64,000 bases of DNA from Azophilus sp965200465 (GTDB lineage Bacteria; Pseudomonadota; Gammaproteobacteria; Pseudomonadales; Azotimanducaceae): NCBI GenBank assembly GCA_965200465.1, contig OZ241358.1:1426001-1490000 (forward strand). Direction: 5' to 3'. Made by a program: the position numbers and the translations under genes. Shown piece by piece: positions 16,715 through 25,356 of the stretch (position 1 is its first letter; each line of letters starts with the position of its first letter). The notes beneath the pieces were generated by a model. It ran no database searches, was not told where the DNA came from, and saw only the letters and a program-made list of their open reading frames with translations.

Positions 16715-18198
16715 AGCGCGGTAAAGCAGCAGCCCGCGGCCTAGTGCGCCAAGCCGCCGCTTTTCTTGCTTGCGCTTGCTTGACGGCGGCGCACACAGCC
16801 GCCGAACGGCGCAACGTCATTCTCTTCATCGGCGATGGCATGGGCGTTTCCACCGTCACCGCGGCGCGCATCTTCGCCGGGCAGTTGGCCGGCGCCGACG
16901 GGGAGGAGCACAACCTGTCCTTTGAGCGTTTTCCCCATCTGGCCTTGGTCAAGACCTACACCATCGACCAGCAAGTGCCGGACAGCGCCGGCACCATGAC
17001 CGCCATCATCACCGGCGCCAAGACCCGCTCCGGCGTCTTGAGCGTCAGCCGGGAGGTTGCGCGCGGCGACTGCGCCGCCGGCCTTAAGCGGCCCTTGACC
17101 ACCCTGTTGGAGCGGGCGGAGGACGCCGGCTTTTTGACCGGCATCGTCACCACCACCTCCATCACCCATGCCACTCCGGCAGCGGCTTACGCGCATGCCG
17201 CGGAACGGGATTGGGAGCACGACGCCCTGATGCCCAAAGGCGCGGCCGAGGCCGGCTGCCGCGACCTCGCCCGGCAGTTGGTTGAATTTGCGGCTGGGGA
17301 CGGCATTGAAGTGATGCTCGGCGGCGGGCGCGCCCACTTCCTTGGCGCCGAGCAGCCGGACCCTGAATATCCCGACCGGACCGGCCGGCGCCGCGACGGG
17401 CGGGACCTCGTGGAGCAGTGGCTGTCCGGCGACCGCCGGCGCGCCTACGCTTGGCGGCTGGAGCAGCTGGACGCCCTTGGGGACGGGCCCGAACAGGTGC
17501 TTGGCTTGTTTGAACCGAGCCACATGCAGTTTGAGGCGGATCGGGCCAAGGCGCAGGAGCCCTCGCTGGCAAGGATGACCGAATTCGCCCTGCGGCGGCT
17601 GCGCGACCGCGGCCGGGGCTTCTTCCTCTTGGTTGAGGGCGGGCGCATCGACCACGCCCATCACTTCGGCAACGCCTACCGGGCCTTGGTTGACACGGTG
17701 GCCTTGGATGCCGCGGTGGCCCAAGCGGAAGCCATGACCGACCCGGCCGACACCCTGATTCTGGTGACTGCGGACCACAGCCATACGCTGACCATCAGCG
17801 GCTATCCGAGGCGGGGCAACCCAATTCTCGGCAAGGTGGAGACGGCGCCCGGCGTCTTGGCCAAGGACCGCTTCGGCAACCCCTACGCCACGCTCAGCTA
17901 CGCCAACGGCCCCGGCTGGCGCGAACAGCTGCCGGATTTGACGAAAACCGACACCGAAGCCCCCGACTTCATCCAACTGGCTGCGTTTCCCACCTTCATG
18001 CAGACTCAGTTCGGCCCGGTCTTGGTGGAAACCCACGGGGGCGAAGACGTGGCGGCTTACGCCAAGGGTCTGAACGCCGCGGCGCTGCGCGGCCTGATCG
18101 AACAGAATCTGCTGCATGACCTGATGTTCGAAGCCCTGTTCGAGCGCCCGCCGCCGGGCCGTCCGGCCAAGGGCGGCGGTGGTTCAGCCGCTCCTTAG
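16711..18198 (+). CDS. Secreted alkaline phosphatase family protein
   Basis: The 495-aa protein has an N-terminal signal-like segment (AAAFLACACLTAAHTAAE) followed by NVILFIGDGMGVSTVTAAR, the metal-binding DGMG motif of alkaline phosphatases. The nucleophile region reads VPDSAGTMTAIITGAKT (Ser in DSAGT), and later metal ligands appear in EGGRIDHAHH, TADHSHT and VETHGGEDVAAY. It should hydrolyse phosphomonoesters in the periplasm. Its ATG overlaps the gor stop (ATGA), so the two are co-translated although their roles differ. No Pho box was recognised. Confidence 0.9.
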   Translation: MKRGKAAARGLVRQAAAFLACACLTAAHTAAERRNVILFIGDGMGVSTVTAARIFAGQLAGADGEEHNLSFERFPHLALVKTYTIDQQVPDSAGTMTAIITGAKTRSGVLSVSREVARGDCAAGLKRPLTTLLERAEDAGFLTGIVTTTSITHATPAAAYAHAAERDWEHDALMPKGAAEAGCRDLARQLVEFAAGDGIEVMLGGGRAHFLGAEQPDPEYPDRTGRRRDGRDLVEQWLSGDRRRAYAWRLEQLDALGDGPEQVLGLFEPSHMQFEADRAKAQEPSLARMTEFALRRLRDRGRGFFLLVEGGRIDHAHHFGNAYRALVDTVALDAAVAQAEAMTDPADTLILVTADHSHTLTISGYPRRGNPILGKVETAPGVLAKDRFGNPYATLSYANGPGWREQLPDLTKTDTEAPDFIQLAAFPTFMQTQFGPVLVETHGGEDVAAYAKGLNAAALRGLIEQNLLHDLMFEALFERPPPGRPAKGGGGSAAP

Positions 18199-18299
18199 AA
18201 GCTTGGCTTGGCGGGCGCAGGCCCGCTTGGATTGTGGCGTGCGGATTGTAGTATGGTAGGCGGCAGCCCGACCACAGGCGGATTCAAGAGGGGGGCACC

Positions 18300-18863
18300 A
18301 TGCCACTAAGAGTCATTTTCGACCTTGAAGACAAGGATCTGAGCTACTTCAAGGAGAGCATGAAGCGCGCTCAAAGCTCGGCGTCAAGCGCGAACGAAGG
18401 CGAGGTCATCCGCCAAGCGGCGGCCATGATCGAACAGGTCGCCAAGCCGGACACGCCGGCGTTCGTGCAGCAGCGGATCGACAAGCTCGCCCGCCTGATC
18501 GAAATGCTGCAGGATGCGGAATGGCCGCTGACCGTGGCCGAACGCCGCAACATCCTGAGCGCGTTGGCCTACTTCGCCGACCCGCAGGACATCATTCCCG
18601 ATGACGTGCCCGTGCTGGGCTACATCGACGACGCCATCATGATTGAACTGGTGGTCAAGGAGCTCAAGCACGAGATCGACGCCTTTGAGGACTTTTGCCA
18701 TTTTCGCGCCACCGAGACGGCCCGCCGGCGGGAGGACAAAACCTCCCGCAAGGACTATCTGGAGCACAAGCGGCTGGAGTTGCAGCAGCGGATGCGGCGG
18801 CGGCGGCAAACCGGGCGCCGCGCCTCCCAAAGCCAAACCCGCCCGCGGTTTCGGCTGTTCTAG
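18300..18863 (+). CDS. YkvA-like DUF1232 protein
   Basis: The 187-aa protein carries a DUF1232 segment at about residues 80-120: LSALAYFADPQDIIPDDVPVLGYIDDAIMI matches the family's characteristic Y-x2-xPxDxIPD-x-x-P-x-x-G-x-x-DD pattern. The N-terminal third is helical and charged, and the C-terminus is Arg/Gln-rich (RMRRRRQTGRRASQS), suggesting nucleic-acid or membrane-surface contact. DUF1232 members are mostly small membrane-associated proteins of unknown function. A GAGGGGGG ribosome-binding site precedes the ATG. Confidence 0.8.
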   Translation: MPLRVIFDLEDKDLSYFKESMKRAQSSASSANEGEVIRQAAAMIEQVAKPDTPAFVQQRIDKLARLIEMLQDAEWPLTVAERRNILSALAYFADPQDIIPDDVPVLGYIDDAIMIELVVKELKHEIDAFEDFCHFRATETARRREDKTSRKDYLEHKRLELQQRMRRRRQTGRRASQSQTRPRFRLF

Positions 18864-18878
18864 GAGGGCGGGAGCGCC

Positions 18879-20693
18879 TCAGAACCGCTGGTCGATGCTT
18901 AGGCAGACCTCGCAGAGGGCGTAGGCGGCCGGGTCTTGAAGGCTTTGCAGCATTTCCCAGGCTTGCCGCAGCCGGCTGGGAACGGCAGGCGGCGTTGCGC
19001 CGGCGCCAAGGCCGGCGGCCGAGTCCAGAATTTCCTGCATCAGCAGGTCGAAGGGCGGCACCGGCGGGGAGAAGGTCTTGACGCCGTAGTCCTCCACATT
19101 GAGGTCGGCCATTGCGGCGGCGGCGTCCAAGGCGTTGGACAGTTCGCCAAGCTCATCTACAAGCCCGATCTCAGCCGCTTTGCTTCCCAGCCAAACCCGC
19201 CCCTGGGCAACCTCCTCCACGGCTTCGGGGGTTAGGTCGCGGCCCTTGGCGACCAAGTTGACGAAGCTGTCGTAGCCGTGCCTTATGGACGCCTGCAGCA
19301 CCCGCTGCGCCGGCTCGTTCAAGCCCCTTAGCGGGTCGAAGCCGCCGGACAAAGGCAAGCTGCCGACGCCGTCCCCGGCTACACCAATGTCGGCAAGCGC
19401 CTCCTCGAACGTGGCCACCAGCCCGAAAATGCCGATGGAGCCGGTGATCGTCGTGGGATGGGCGATGATGCGGTCGGCAGTGGCGGCGATCCAATAGCCT
19501 CCGGAGGCGGCCACCGGGCCCATGGAGGCGACCACCGGCTTGTCGGCCAACTGCGTCAACTCCAGTTCCTGGCGAATCAGCTCGGAGGCGAAGGCGTGGC
19601 CGCCCGGAGAGTCGATGCGCAGCACCAAGGCCGCAACGGTTTCGTCATCCCGCGCTTGGCGAATCAAGTCGGTCAGGTTGTCGGCGGCGGCGGCGGCGCG
19701 GTCGTCGCCCATCAAGATGGGGCCTTGGGCGAAGATCAGGCCCACATTCCGGTCAGCGGGGGCGTCCGGGGGCAGGGCGGCCAAGTAGCTTTGGTAGTCG
19801 ATGCTTGGATAGCCGCCGTCCTCGGCTTGGCCAGCGGCTTCCGCGATTCTGTCCCGAACTTGGTCCGGGGTCATCAACTCATCGACCAGGCCGTGCTCCA
19901 GGGCCACCCGGGCCATGTCGCCCCCGGCGCCGGCGAGCACTTCGTCGAACGCCACCGCGTAACGGTCAAAGACCTCGGGCTCCAGGCCGCGGTTGGCGAT
20001 GATGAGGTCGCGGTAAGCGCCCCAGAGATCGTTCACCATAGCCTGATTGACTTCCCGCACTTCGGGGGACATGCCTTCCTCGGTGAACGGCTCGACCGCC
20101 TCCTTGTACTTGCCCACGCGAAACACATGAATGTTGACGCCCAGCTTGTCCAACAGCCCTTTGAAGTAGGCCTGCACATAGCCGTAGCCGGTGAACGCCA
20201 TGCCGCCGTGCGGGTGCAGGTACAGGGCGTCGGCGAAACTGGCGATGGCATAGTGGGCTTGGCCGTAGTCATAGCCGTAGGCGACCACTTCCTTGCCGGC
20301 CGCCTTGAACCTTGCAAGGGCGTCGCCTAGATATCGAGCGTGGGCCGCGGCCGCCCAGGTCAGATTGTCCAAATCCAGCACCACCGCCTTGATGCGCTCA
20401 TCCTCCGCCGCGGCGTCCACGGCCCGCACTAGGTCGTTGACGTTGGCCAAGGATTCGGCGCGGCCGGGGCTCCACCAGTTCCGCAAGGGGTTGCCCACCC
20501 AGGTCTCCTCCACCAAGGCGCCTTCCGGGTTCAGCACCAAGGCGGCGTCCTCCGGCACGTTGACGCCGCTGGCGCTGTCCAACACAGCGACGACGAGCAA
20601 GACGAGCACGAGCAGGAACAGCGTGTTCATCACGAAATTTCGGGTGCGTGTGAGGCCGCGGCCGATGCGCTGCAGCAGGTTTAGCTTGTTCAT
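18879..20693 (-). CDS. sppA: Signal peptide peptidase SppA (67K type)
   Basis: The 604-aa length matches the double-domain E. coli-type SppA. One transmembrane segment (FVMNTLFLLVLVLLVVAVLD) anchors it in the inner membrane, with the catalytic domain in the periplasm. The catalytic Ser is in GPVAASGGYWIAATADRIIA, after DSPGGHAFASELI; the general-base Lys is in FRVGKYKEAVEPF of the N-terminal half. It degrades cleaved signal peptides. The ATG at 20693 places four Leu/Asn-rich residues before the helix; an upstream start at 20705 would add four more. Confidence 0.93.
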   Translation of the reverse strand: MNKLNLLQRIGRGLTRTRNFVMNTLFLLVLVLLVVAVLDSASGVNVPEDAALVLNPEGALVEETWVGNPLRNWWSPGRAESLANVNDLVRAVDAAAEDERIKAVVLDLDNLTWAAAAHARYLGDALARFKAAGKEVVAYGYDYGQAHYAIASFADALYLHPHGGMAFTGYGYVQAYFKGLLDKLGVNIHVFRVGKYKEAVEPFTEEGMSPEVREVNQAMVNDLWGAYRDLIIANRGLEPEVFDRYAVAFDEVLAGAGGDMARVALEHGLVDELMTPDQVRDRIAEAAGQAEDGGYPSIDYQSYLAALPPDAPADRNVGLIFAQGPILMGDDRAAAAADNLTDLIRQARDDETVAALVLRIDSPGGHAFASELIRQELELTQLADKPVVASMGPVAASGGYWIAATADRIIAHPTTITGSIGIFGLVATFEEALADIGVAGDGVGSLPLSGGFDPLRGLNEPAQRVLQASIRHGYDSFVNLVAKGRDLTPEAVEEVAQGRVWLGSKAAEIGLVDELGELSNALDAAAAMADLNVEDYGVKTFSPPVPPFDLLMQEILDSAAGLGAGATPPAVPSRLRQAWEMLQSLQDPAAYALCEVCLSIDQRF

Positions 20694-20800
20694 GGGCGCA
20701 AGCATAACCGAATTTAAGGCAAACTAACCCCGGTTTAAGCAACTCGGCGGGCGGCGCACTGGAAGTGGATCCTGCGCACCGAACGCGGGGAGACTGAGCG

Positions 20801-22174
20801 ATGGAGCCTCTTTGGCGTTGGCTGGAGCTTTGCCAAGCACTGTCCCTGCCAAACTCGAACGGCCCCGAGGTGACGGGCGTCGGCATCGATTCGCGTCGCA
20901 TTCAACCCGGCGAACTGTTCGTTGCCCTAAAGGGCGATCCGGGGCCTAGATTCAACGCTTCGAGCCGTTCCAAGCGGGATGGGCACGACTTTGTGGCGCA
21001 GGCTTTGGAGCGTGGCGCCGCCGGCGCCTTGGTGCATGAGGATTTGGCCTTGGACGCGCCTCTGCTGCGGGTGGAGGACACGCTGGACGGCCTTTGGGCG
21101 CTGGCGCGGCGCCGGCGCAAGGCCCTCAGGGGGGAGGTGGTCGCGGTCACCGGCAGCAGCGGCAAGACCACCGCCAAGAGCCTGCTCGGCGCCGCCTTAG
21201 GCGCCTTCGCCATCCCCGGCAGCCTGAACAACCACCTTGGCGTCCCCCTGTCCTTGGCCAACACGCCGGCTGGTGCGCGGGCCGCAGTATTTGAGATCGG
21301 CACCAACCATCCGGGCGAAATAGAAATGCTCTCCCGGCTGGTTCGGCCGACCACCGCCTTGGTGCTGAACGTACATCCGGCGCACATTGAGTTTTTCTCT
21401 GACATTGACGCATTGAGGAAGGAAAAACTAAGCATTTACAAAGGGTTGGAAAGAAATGGTTGTTTGATAGTTGAGGAGTCCATCGCCCGGGGCGAATTGC
21501 CGGCCGCCTTGCAGGTGCTGACTTTCGGCGAAGGGGAGGGCACCCACTGCCGGCTGCTGCGCTGCGCTGGCCTGCGGGCGGACTACCGGCTCGCCGGCCG
21601 GGAGCTGCGCAGCCGAGTGCCGGGCGGCGGCCGCCATCGCGCCCTCAGCTTGGGCGCAGTCCTATGCGTGCTGCACGCCTTGGGTCGAAACCTTCAGGAC
21701 GCCTGCGACTTGCCGGACAGCTTGCTGCCGAGCGGCCGCGGCAACGAACGGCGCTGCGCCGGCCTGTGGTTGATCGACGACAGCTACAACGCCAACCCCG
21801 TCAGCATGAGGGCCGCTCTGCTGAACCTGGGCGGTCGAAGCGGACGGGGAGGTGAGGTGGGGCGCAAGATAGCCGTGCTCGGCGAAATGCTGGAGCTGGG
21901 CGCGGACAGCGCCGCCCACCATGAAGCCTTGGCGCCGGCCTGCGCCGGCATCGACCGAATCGTCGCGGTCGGCGCCGGCATGGAGCCGCTGTGGCGCAAA
22001 TTGCCGGCGGAACAGCGCTGGCTTTGGCGGTCGCGGGCGGACGACGAGCTCATGCGCCGCCTGTTGGCGGAATTGCGCGGCGGCGACCTAGTGCTGCTCA
22101 AGGGTTCCAATCGAGTGTTCTGGAGCGTTGGCTTCGCCTCCCGGCTGGGGGATGCGCTGGCGCATCGGCAATAG
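20801..22174 (+). CDS. murF: UDP-N-acetylmuramoyl-tripeptide--D-alanyl-D-alanine ligase
   Basis: The 457-aa protein shows the Mur ligase plan: N-terminal UDP-binding region with GIDSRRIQPGELFVALKG, ATP-binding VAVTGSSGKTTAKSLL, the central FEIGTNHPGEIEMLSRLVRP, and LWLIDDSYNANPVSMRAAL for the MurF substrate/magnesium site. It adds D-Ala-D-Ala to the UDP-MurNAc-tripeptide. The stretch DPGPRFNASSRSKRDGHDFV is longer than in E. coli MurF but occurs in other lineages. It stands alone rather than in a dcw cluster. Confidence 0.93.
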   Translation: MEPLWRWLELCQALSLPNSNGPEVTGVGIDSRRIQPGELFVALKGDPGPRFNASSRSKRDGHDFVAQALERGAAGALVHEDLALDAPLLRVEDTLDGLWALARRRRKALRGEVVAVTGSSGKTTAKSLLGAALGAFAIPGSLNNHLGVPLSLANTPAGARAAVFEIGTNHPGEIEMLSRLVRPTTALVLNVHPAHIEFFSDIDALRKEKLSIYKGLERNGCLIVEESIARGELPAALQVLTFGEGEGTHCRLLRCAGLRADYRLAGRELRSRVPGGGRHRALSLGAVLCVLHALGRNLQDACDLPDSLLPSGRGNERRCAGLWLIDDSYNANPVSMRAALLNLGGRSGRGGEVGRKIAVLGEMLELGADSAAHHEALAPACAGIDRIVAVGAGMEPLWRKLPAEQRWLWRSRADDELMRRLLAELRGGDLVLLKGSNRVFWSVGFASRLGDALAHRQ

Positions 22175-22243
22175 CTGCGGCCTTGCGGCGAACTCCGAAG
22201 GGCTTGCCGCCGGTGCGCCTCGGGCAGGCTGAAGTTGACGGCG

Positions 22244-23104
22244 CTAGGCTCCTTGCGCCTTTGGCTGCGGGTCGGGTTCGCTGGTGTGCGCTTCGGCGCC
22301 GCCGCTTGGCAGGTAGCCGTCCGCCACGACCATCTCCGGGGCCGTTGTGGACCAAGGCAGCAGCCGGTAGCTGGTGTGTGCGGAGAAGTCCATGAAGGGG
22401 TACTTGATGATCTGGAAGTAGGGCGAGTAGTCGAAGTCGCTGGGCGTGCAGAGCTTGGGATTGCGGCGGAACAGCCGCACCTCGTCGCCTTCGCCCCGCT
22501 GCACTAGGGGCAGGATGGGAAACTGCACCGAGCCGAACGCCTCCGCGATCAGCGTTGAGCAAACGGTCTTGGTCTGTTCGCCGGGATGCTGCCGAAACAA
22601 GGTCGAGCGCCAACGCCTAGGCAGGAGGGACCAAGGCAGCAGGAAGCGCAGCAGGTCGAAGAGCTGGCGCAGGTCGTAATCCTTGCCGATCTGCGCCGCC
22701 GCGTAGCGGAGAACCTGCTGCGCATCCCGATGTGACAGCCCCCGGGGGCGGCATAGGCGCAGGTGGTCCTGCCGGTAGGCGCTTAAGGGCCTCACCAGGG
22801 TGCCTTGCCCCAACAGGCTTTCGATGATCAACTGCTCACTGGCCGGCAGTTCCGCCGCCTCCCGCACCAGCCGCCGCGCCTCCTCATCCTCAATGTCGTA
22901 CGGCCGGCCGACGTACAGGGCGGCGTGGGACCAGGAGCTTTGGGTGACCGCCTTGATGACCTCGCTGGCTCGGCTGCGGCCCTCCACCAACAGGATGTCG
23001 CAAGGCTTAAGCTCCTGGCTTAAGCGCTCGAAGTCGCTCAGCGGAAAGGAATTCGGCGGGCGCAGCCGCGTGAGCCAGTTGATGATGGAGCGGCTGGCCG
23101 CCAT
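22244..23104 (-). CDS. YiiX-like papain-fold (NlpC/P60 superfamily) hydrolase
   Basis: The 286-aa protein has the circularly permuted NlpC/P60 order: the catalytic His comes first, in SSWSHAALYVG, and the Cys later, in TKTVCSTLIAEAFGSV. CDILLVEGRSRASEVIKAVTQ precedes the His, as in YiiX/YebB proteins. These are thought to be amidases or thioesterases acting on lipids or peptides; most are uncharacterised. No signal peptide is apparent, and two hydrophobic stretches (LFDLLRFLLPWSLL; FQIIKYPFMDF) suggest membrane contact. ATG at 23104 is preferred over a TTG at 23122. It diverges from moaA. Confidence 0.75.
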   Translation of the reverse strand: MAASRSIINWLTRLRPPNSFPLSDFERLSQELKPCDILLVEGRSRASEVIKAVTQSSWSHAALYVGRPYDIEDEEARRLVREAAELPASEQLIIESLLGQGTLVRPLSAYRQDHLRLCRPRGLSHRDAQQVLRYAAAQIGKDYDLRQLFDLLRFLLPWSLLPRRWRSTLFRQHPGEQTKTVCSTLIAEAFGSVQFPILPLVQRGEGDEVRLFRRNPKLCTPSDFDYSPYFQIIKYPFMDFSAHTSYRLLPWSTTAPEMVVADGYLPSGGAEAHTSEPDPQPKAQGA

Positions 23105-23286
23105 GCTGTCACAGGCCGGCAACGGCGCCCCGGCTGGGCTGAGGCCGCGCCGGCAACTCTGTTGCGGTTTTTTTCAATGACCGGCCTCCATGTTTGGAAA
23201 CGGGCAGCCGCGAACCGAGCGGGCCGGGAAAATTAGACACCCTTGGCGGGTAGTGGTCAAACGCCTGTGCAGGCATACTAGCGCTT

Positions 23287-24252
23287 ATGATCGTTGACGC
23301 CCAAGGCCGGCGCTTCCGCAACTTGCGCTTAAGCCTCACCGCCGCCTGCAACTACGCCTGCACCTACTGCGTGCCGAACGGCCGGCGGCTGCAGGCGGCG
23401 GCGTCCGAGCTCAGCGCCGCGCAGATGGCCGAAGCCGTGGCCCTGCTCATGGAGGCCGCCGGCATCGAGGCGCTGCGCATCACCGGCGGCGAGCCCCTGC
23501 TGTCGCCGAAGTTCGACCAACTGCTGCCGGCCGTCATGAAGTTGCCCTTGGCGGACGTCTCCGTCACCACCAACGGCCAACTGCTGCTGCGCAAGGCCGA
23601 GCTGATCGTCGGCGCCGGCGTGCGCCGCGTCAACGTCAGCCTGGACACCCTGGACGCCGCAGCCTTTCGCGCCATCGCCCGCGGCGGGGATTTGGCCACC
23701 GTGCTGCTGGGGGTGGAGCGGATGCTCGCCGCCGGCCTCAGGGTCAAGATCAACATGGTGCCCATGCGCCGCAGCAACGCGGACCAGATTCTGCCCATGT
23801 TGGACTACTGCTTCGAGCGCGGCATCGAGCTGCGCTTCATCGAACTGATGAAAATGGGCCATCTGCGCGGCGGCAACCAGTTCATTCAGGAGTTCTTCGG
23901 CATGGACGAGATCCTCGCCCTCATCGGCCAGCGCCACGAATACGTCCGCACCGATGCGCCTTGGGACTCCACCGCCGTGCGCTTCGAAGTGCCGGGCAAG
24001 GGCGCCTTCGGCGTCATCGCCAATGAGAGCGAGCCCTTCTGCAGCAGCTGCACCCGGCTGCGGCTTTCCTCCAACGGCTGGCTGTACGGCTGCCTGTCCA
24101 ACGCCCGCCGCCACGACCTGCGCCCGGTGCTGGGCCTGCCTAGGCCGCAGGCCCTGGCGCGGCTGCGGCCGCTGCTGACCCGCGCCCTGGGGGACAAGCA
24201 AAGCCTGGGCTTCCGCGGCGAAGTGACGGTGATGAAGTTCATCGGTGGCTAA
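23287..24252 (+). CDS. moaA: GTP 3',8-cyclase MoaA (molybdopterin biosynthesis)
   Basis: The 321-aa radical SAM protein carries both MoaA iron-sulfur sites: the N-terminal CNYACTYC (Cys 21, 25 and 28; CX3CX2C) and the C-terminal EPFCSSCTRLRLSSNGWLYGC (CX2CX13C). ITGGEPLLSPKF is the SAM-binding GGE motif. MoaA converts GTP to 3',8-cyclo-GTP, the first step of molybdenum cofactor synthesis, with MoaC (not in this window). The usual C-terminal GG motif is present as FIGG. A moco riboswitch could not be recognised in the 182-bp upstream gap. Confidence 0.94.
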   Translation: MIVDAQGRRFRNLRLSLTAACNYACTYCVPNGRRLQAAASELSAAQMAEAVALLMEAAGIEALRITGGEPLLSPKFDQLLPAVMKLPLADVSVTTNGQLLLRKAELIVGAGVRRVNVSLDTLDAAAFRAIARGGDLATVLLGVERMLAAGLRVKINMVPMRRSNADQILPMLDYCFERGIELRFIELMKMGHLRGGNQFIQEFFGMDEILALIGQRHEYVRTDAPWDSTAVRFEVPGKGAFGVIANESEPFCSSCTRLRLSSNGWLYGCLSNARRHDLRPVLGLPRPQALARLRPLLTRALGDKQSLGFRGEVTVMKFIGG

Positions 24253-24476
24253 CCTCCTTCGCCGAGTCCCGACGGCGCTTTGCCGCCGCTCCCTTTCCCG
24301 GCCTCTTATTGGCGCCCTCGGCCTTCTGGTTTGCCCAATCGCTGCATAGCTGTCTTTCTTAAGAATCCGTGCGTTTGGCCACCCAACCATGCAACCTTGC
24401 AAACCCTTCCTAAGGGTTCCCCGGCCGCCAACCGAGGTGGATGGCTTGGGCCTGCATGCGCCTGAGCATCGGCGGC

Positions 24477-25049
24477 ATGGCTGACCCAGACGCCCTCTTT
24501 CGGGAATTGCAGGCCCTTGGGGCGCAACGGCGGCTGCCGCCGGTGGAGCGCTGGCATCCCAAGCAGGAGGGGGCGATCGACATCCGCATCGACCGAGACG
24601 GCGCCTGGCGGCATGAGGGCGCACCGATCACCCGCCCGGCCTTGGTGCGCCTGTTCGCCTCCATTCTGCGCAAGGAGGGGGACGCCTATTACTTGGTGAC
24701 GCCGACGGAGAAGCTGCGCATTCAGGTGGACGACGTCCCCTTGCTGGCGGTGGACTGCGAAGCCGCCAAGACCGGGCCGGCGCAAGGGGGAGGGCGGGGC
24801 GCACGGCCGGCCCAGGAAATCCTGCTGCGCACCTTCACCGACGATGTGGTGCGCCTGGACGCCGACCATGCCGTCTGGATTGAGCATGGCCCCAAGGGTC
24901 CGCGCCCCTACGCGCACATCCGCAGCGGCCTCAACGCCTTGGTCACCCGCTCCCTGTACTACCGGCTGGTGGAACTGGGCGAAGAGGCGGAGGGCCGCCT
25001 ATGGCTGGCCTCCGGCGGCGCACGCTTCGACCTCGGCCCAACCGAGTGA
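24477..25049 (+). CDS. DUF1285 family protein
   Basis: The 190-aa protein matches the DUF1285 pattern: short N-terminal helix (DPDALFRELQALG), then PVERWHPKQEGAIDIRIDRDG, WRHEGAPITRPALVRLFASIL and LVTPTEKLRIQVDDVPLLAV. A tandem beta domain follows, and the usual ending RLVELGEEAEGRLWLASGGARFDLG is present. The family is cytoplasmic and its role is unknown. Starts at 24441 (beside GAGGTGG) and 24456 are also in frame; 24477 is chosen because the conserved region begins there. It follows moaA by about 220 bp. Confidence 0.75.
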   Translation: MADPDALFRELQALGAQRRLPPVERWHPKQEGAIDIRIDRDGAWRHEGAPITRPALVRLFASILRKEGDAYYLVTPTEKLRIQVDDVPLLAVDCEAAKTGPAQGGGRGARPAQEILLRTFTDDVVRLDADHAVWIEHGPKGPRPYAHIRSGLNALVTRSLYYRLVELGEEAEGRLWLASGGARFDLGPTE

Positions 25050-25356
25050 AGGCGGGCCGGGTTCCGCGCAGTCCCGCCACAGCTAGGAAGTCGGGCTGAC
25101 CGCCCGCGCCGAGAAGGTCTCGGCTTGCCGACGCCCCGACAGGCGATGGTGGAGGCGCTTCGGGAGGCCATGATGTGAATCATGGCGGGCGTTGCGCCAC
25201 TGAGTTGAATTTAGGGGCCAAGACAACAGCCAAGGGCCTTGGAACGGGTCCGCATCGCATCGGGCCCCATTGATGAGCGGACGATGCCGATGGCGAGAGT
25301 TGCGAAATTTGGGGATTAGGGACGAGGGGGCGAAGCCCTCAAGCAAGTGGCTCCCC
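25050..25356. other. Intergenic stretch without a recognised gene
   Basis: The 307-bp gap separates the convergent DUF1285 and ETF-QO genes. Short open frames occur on both strands but none has a ribosome-binding site or recognisable motif. TTTGGGGATTAGGGACGAGG at about 25309-25328 faintly resembles the terminal repeat of the MITE-like elements but is too diverged to call. Confidence 0.5.
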
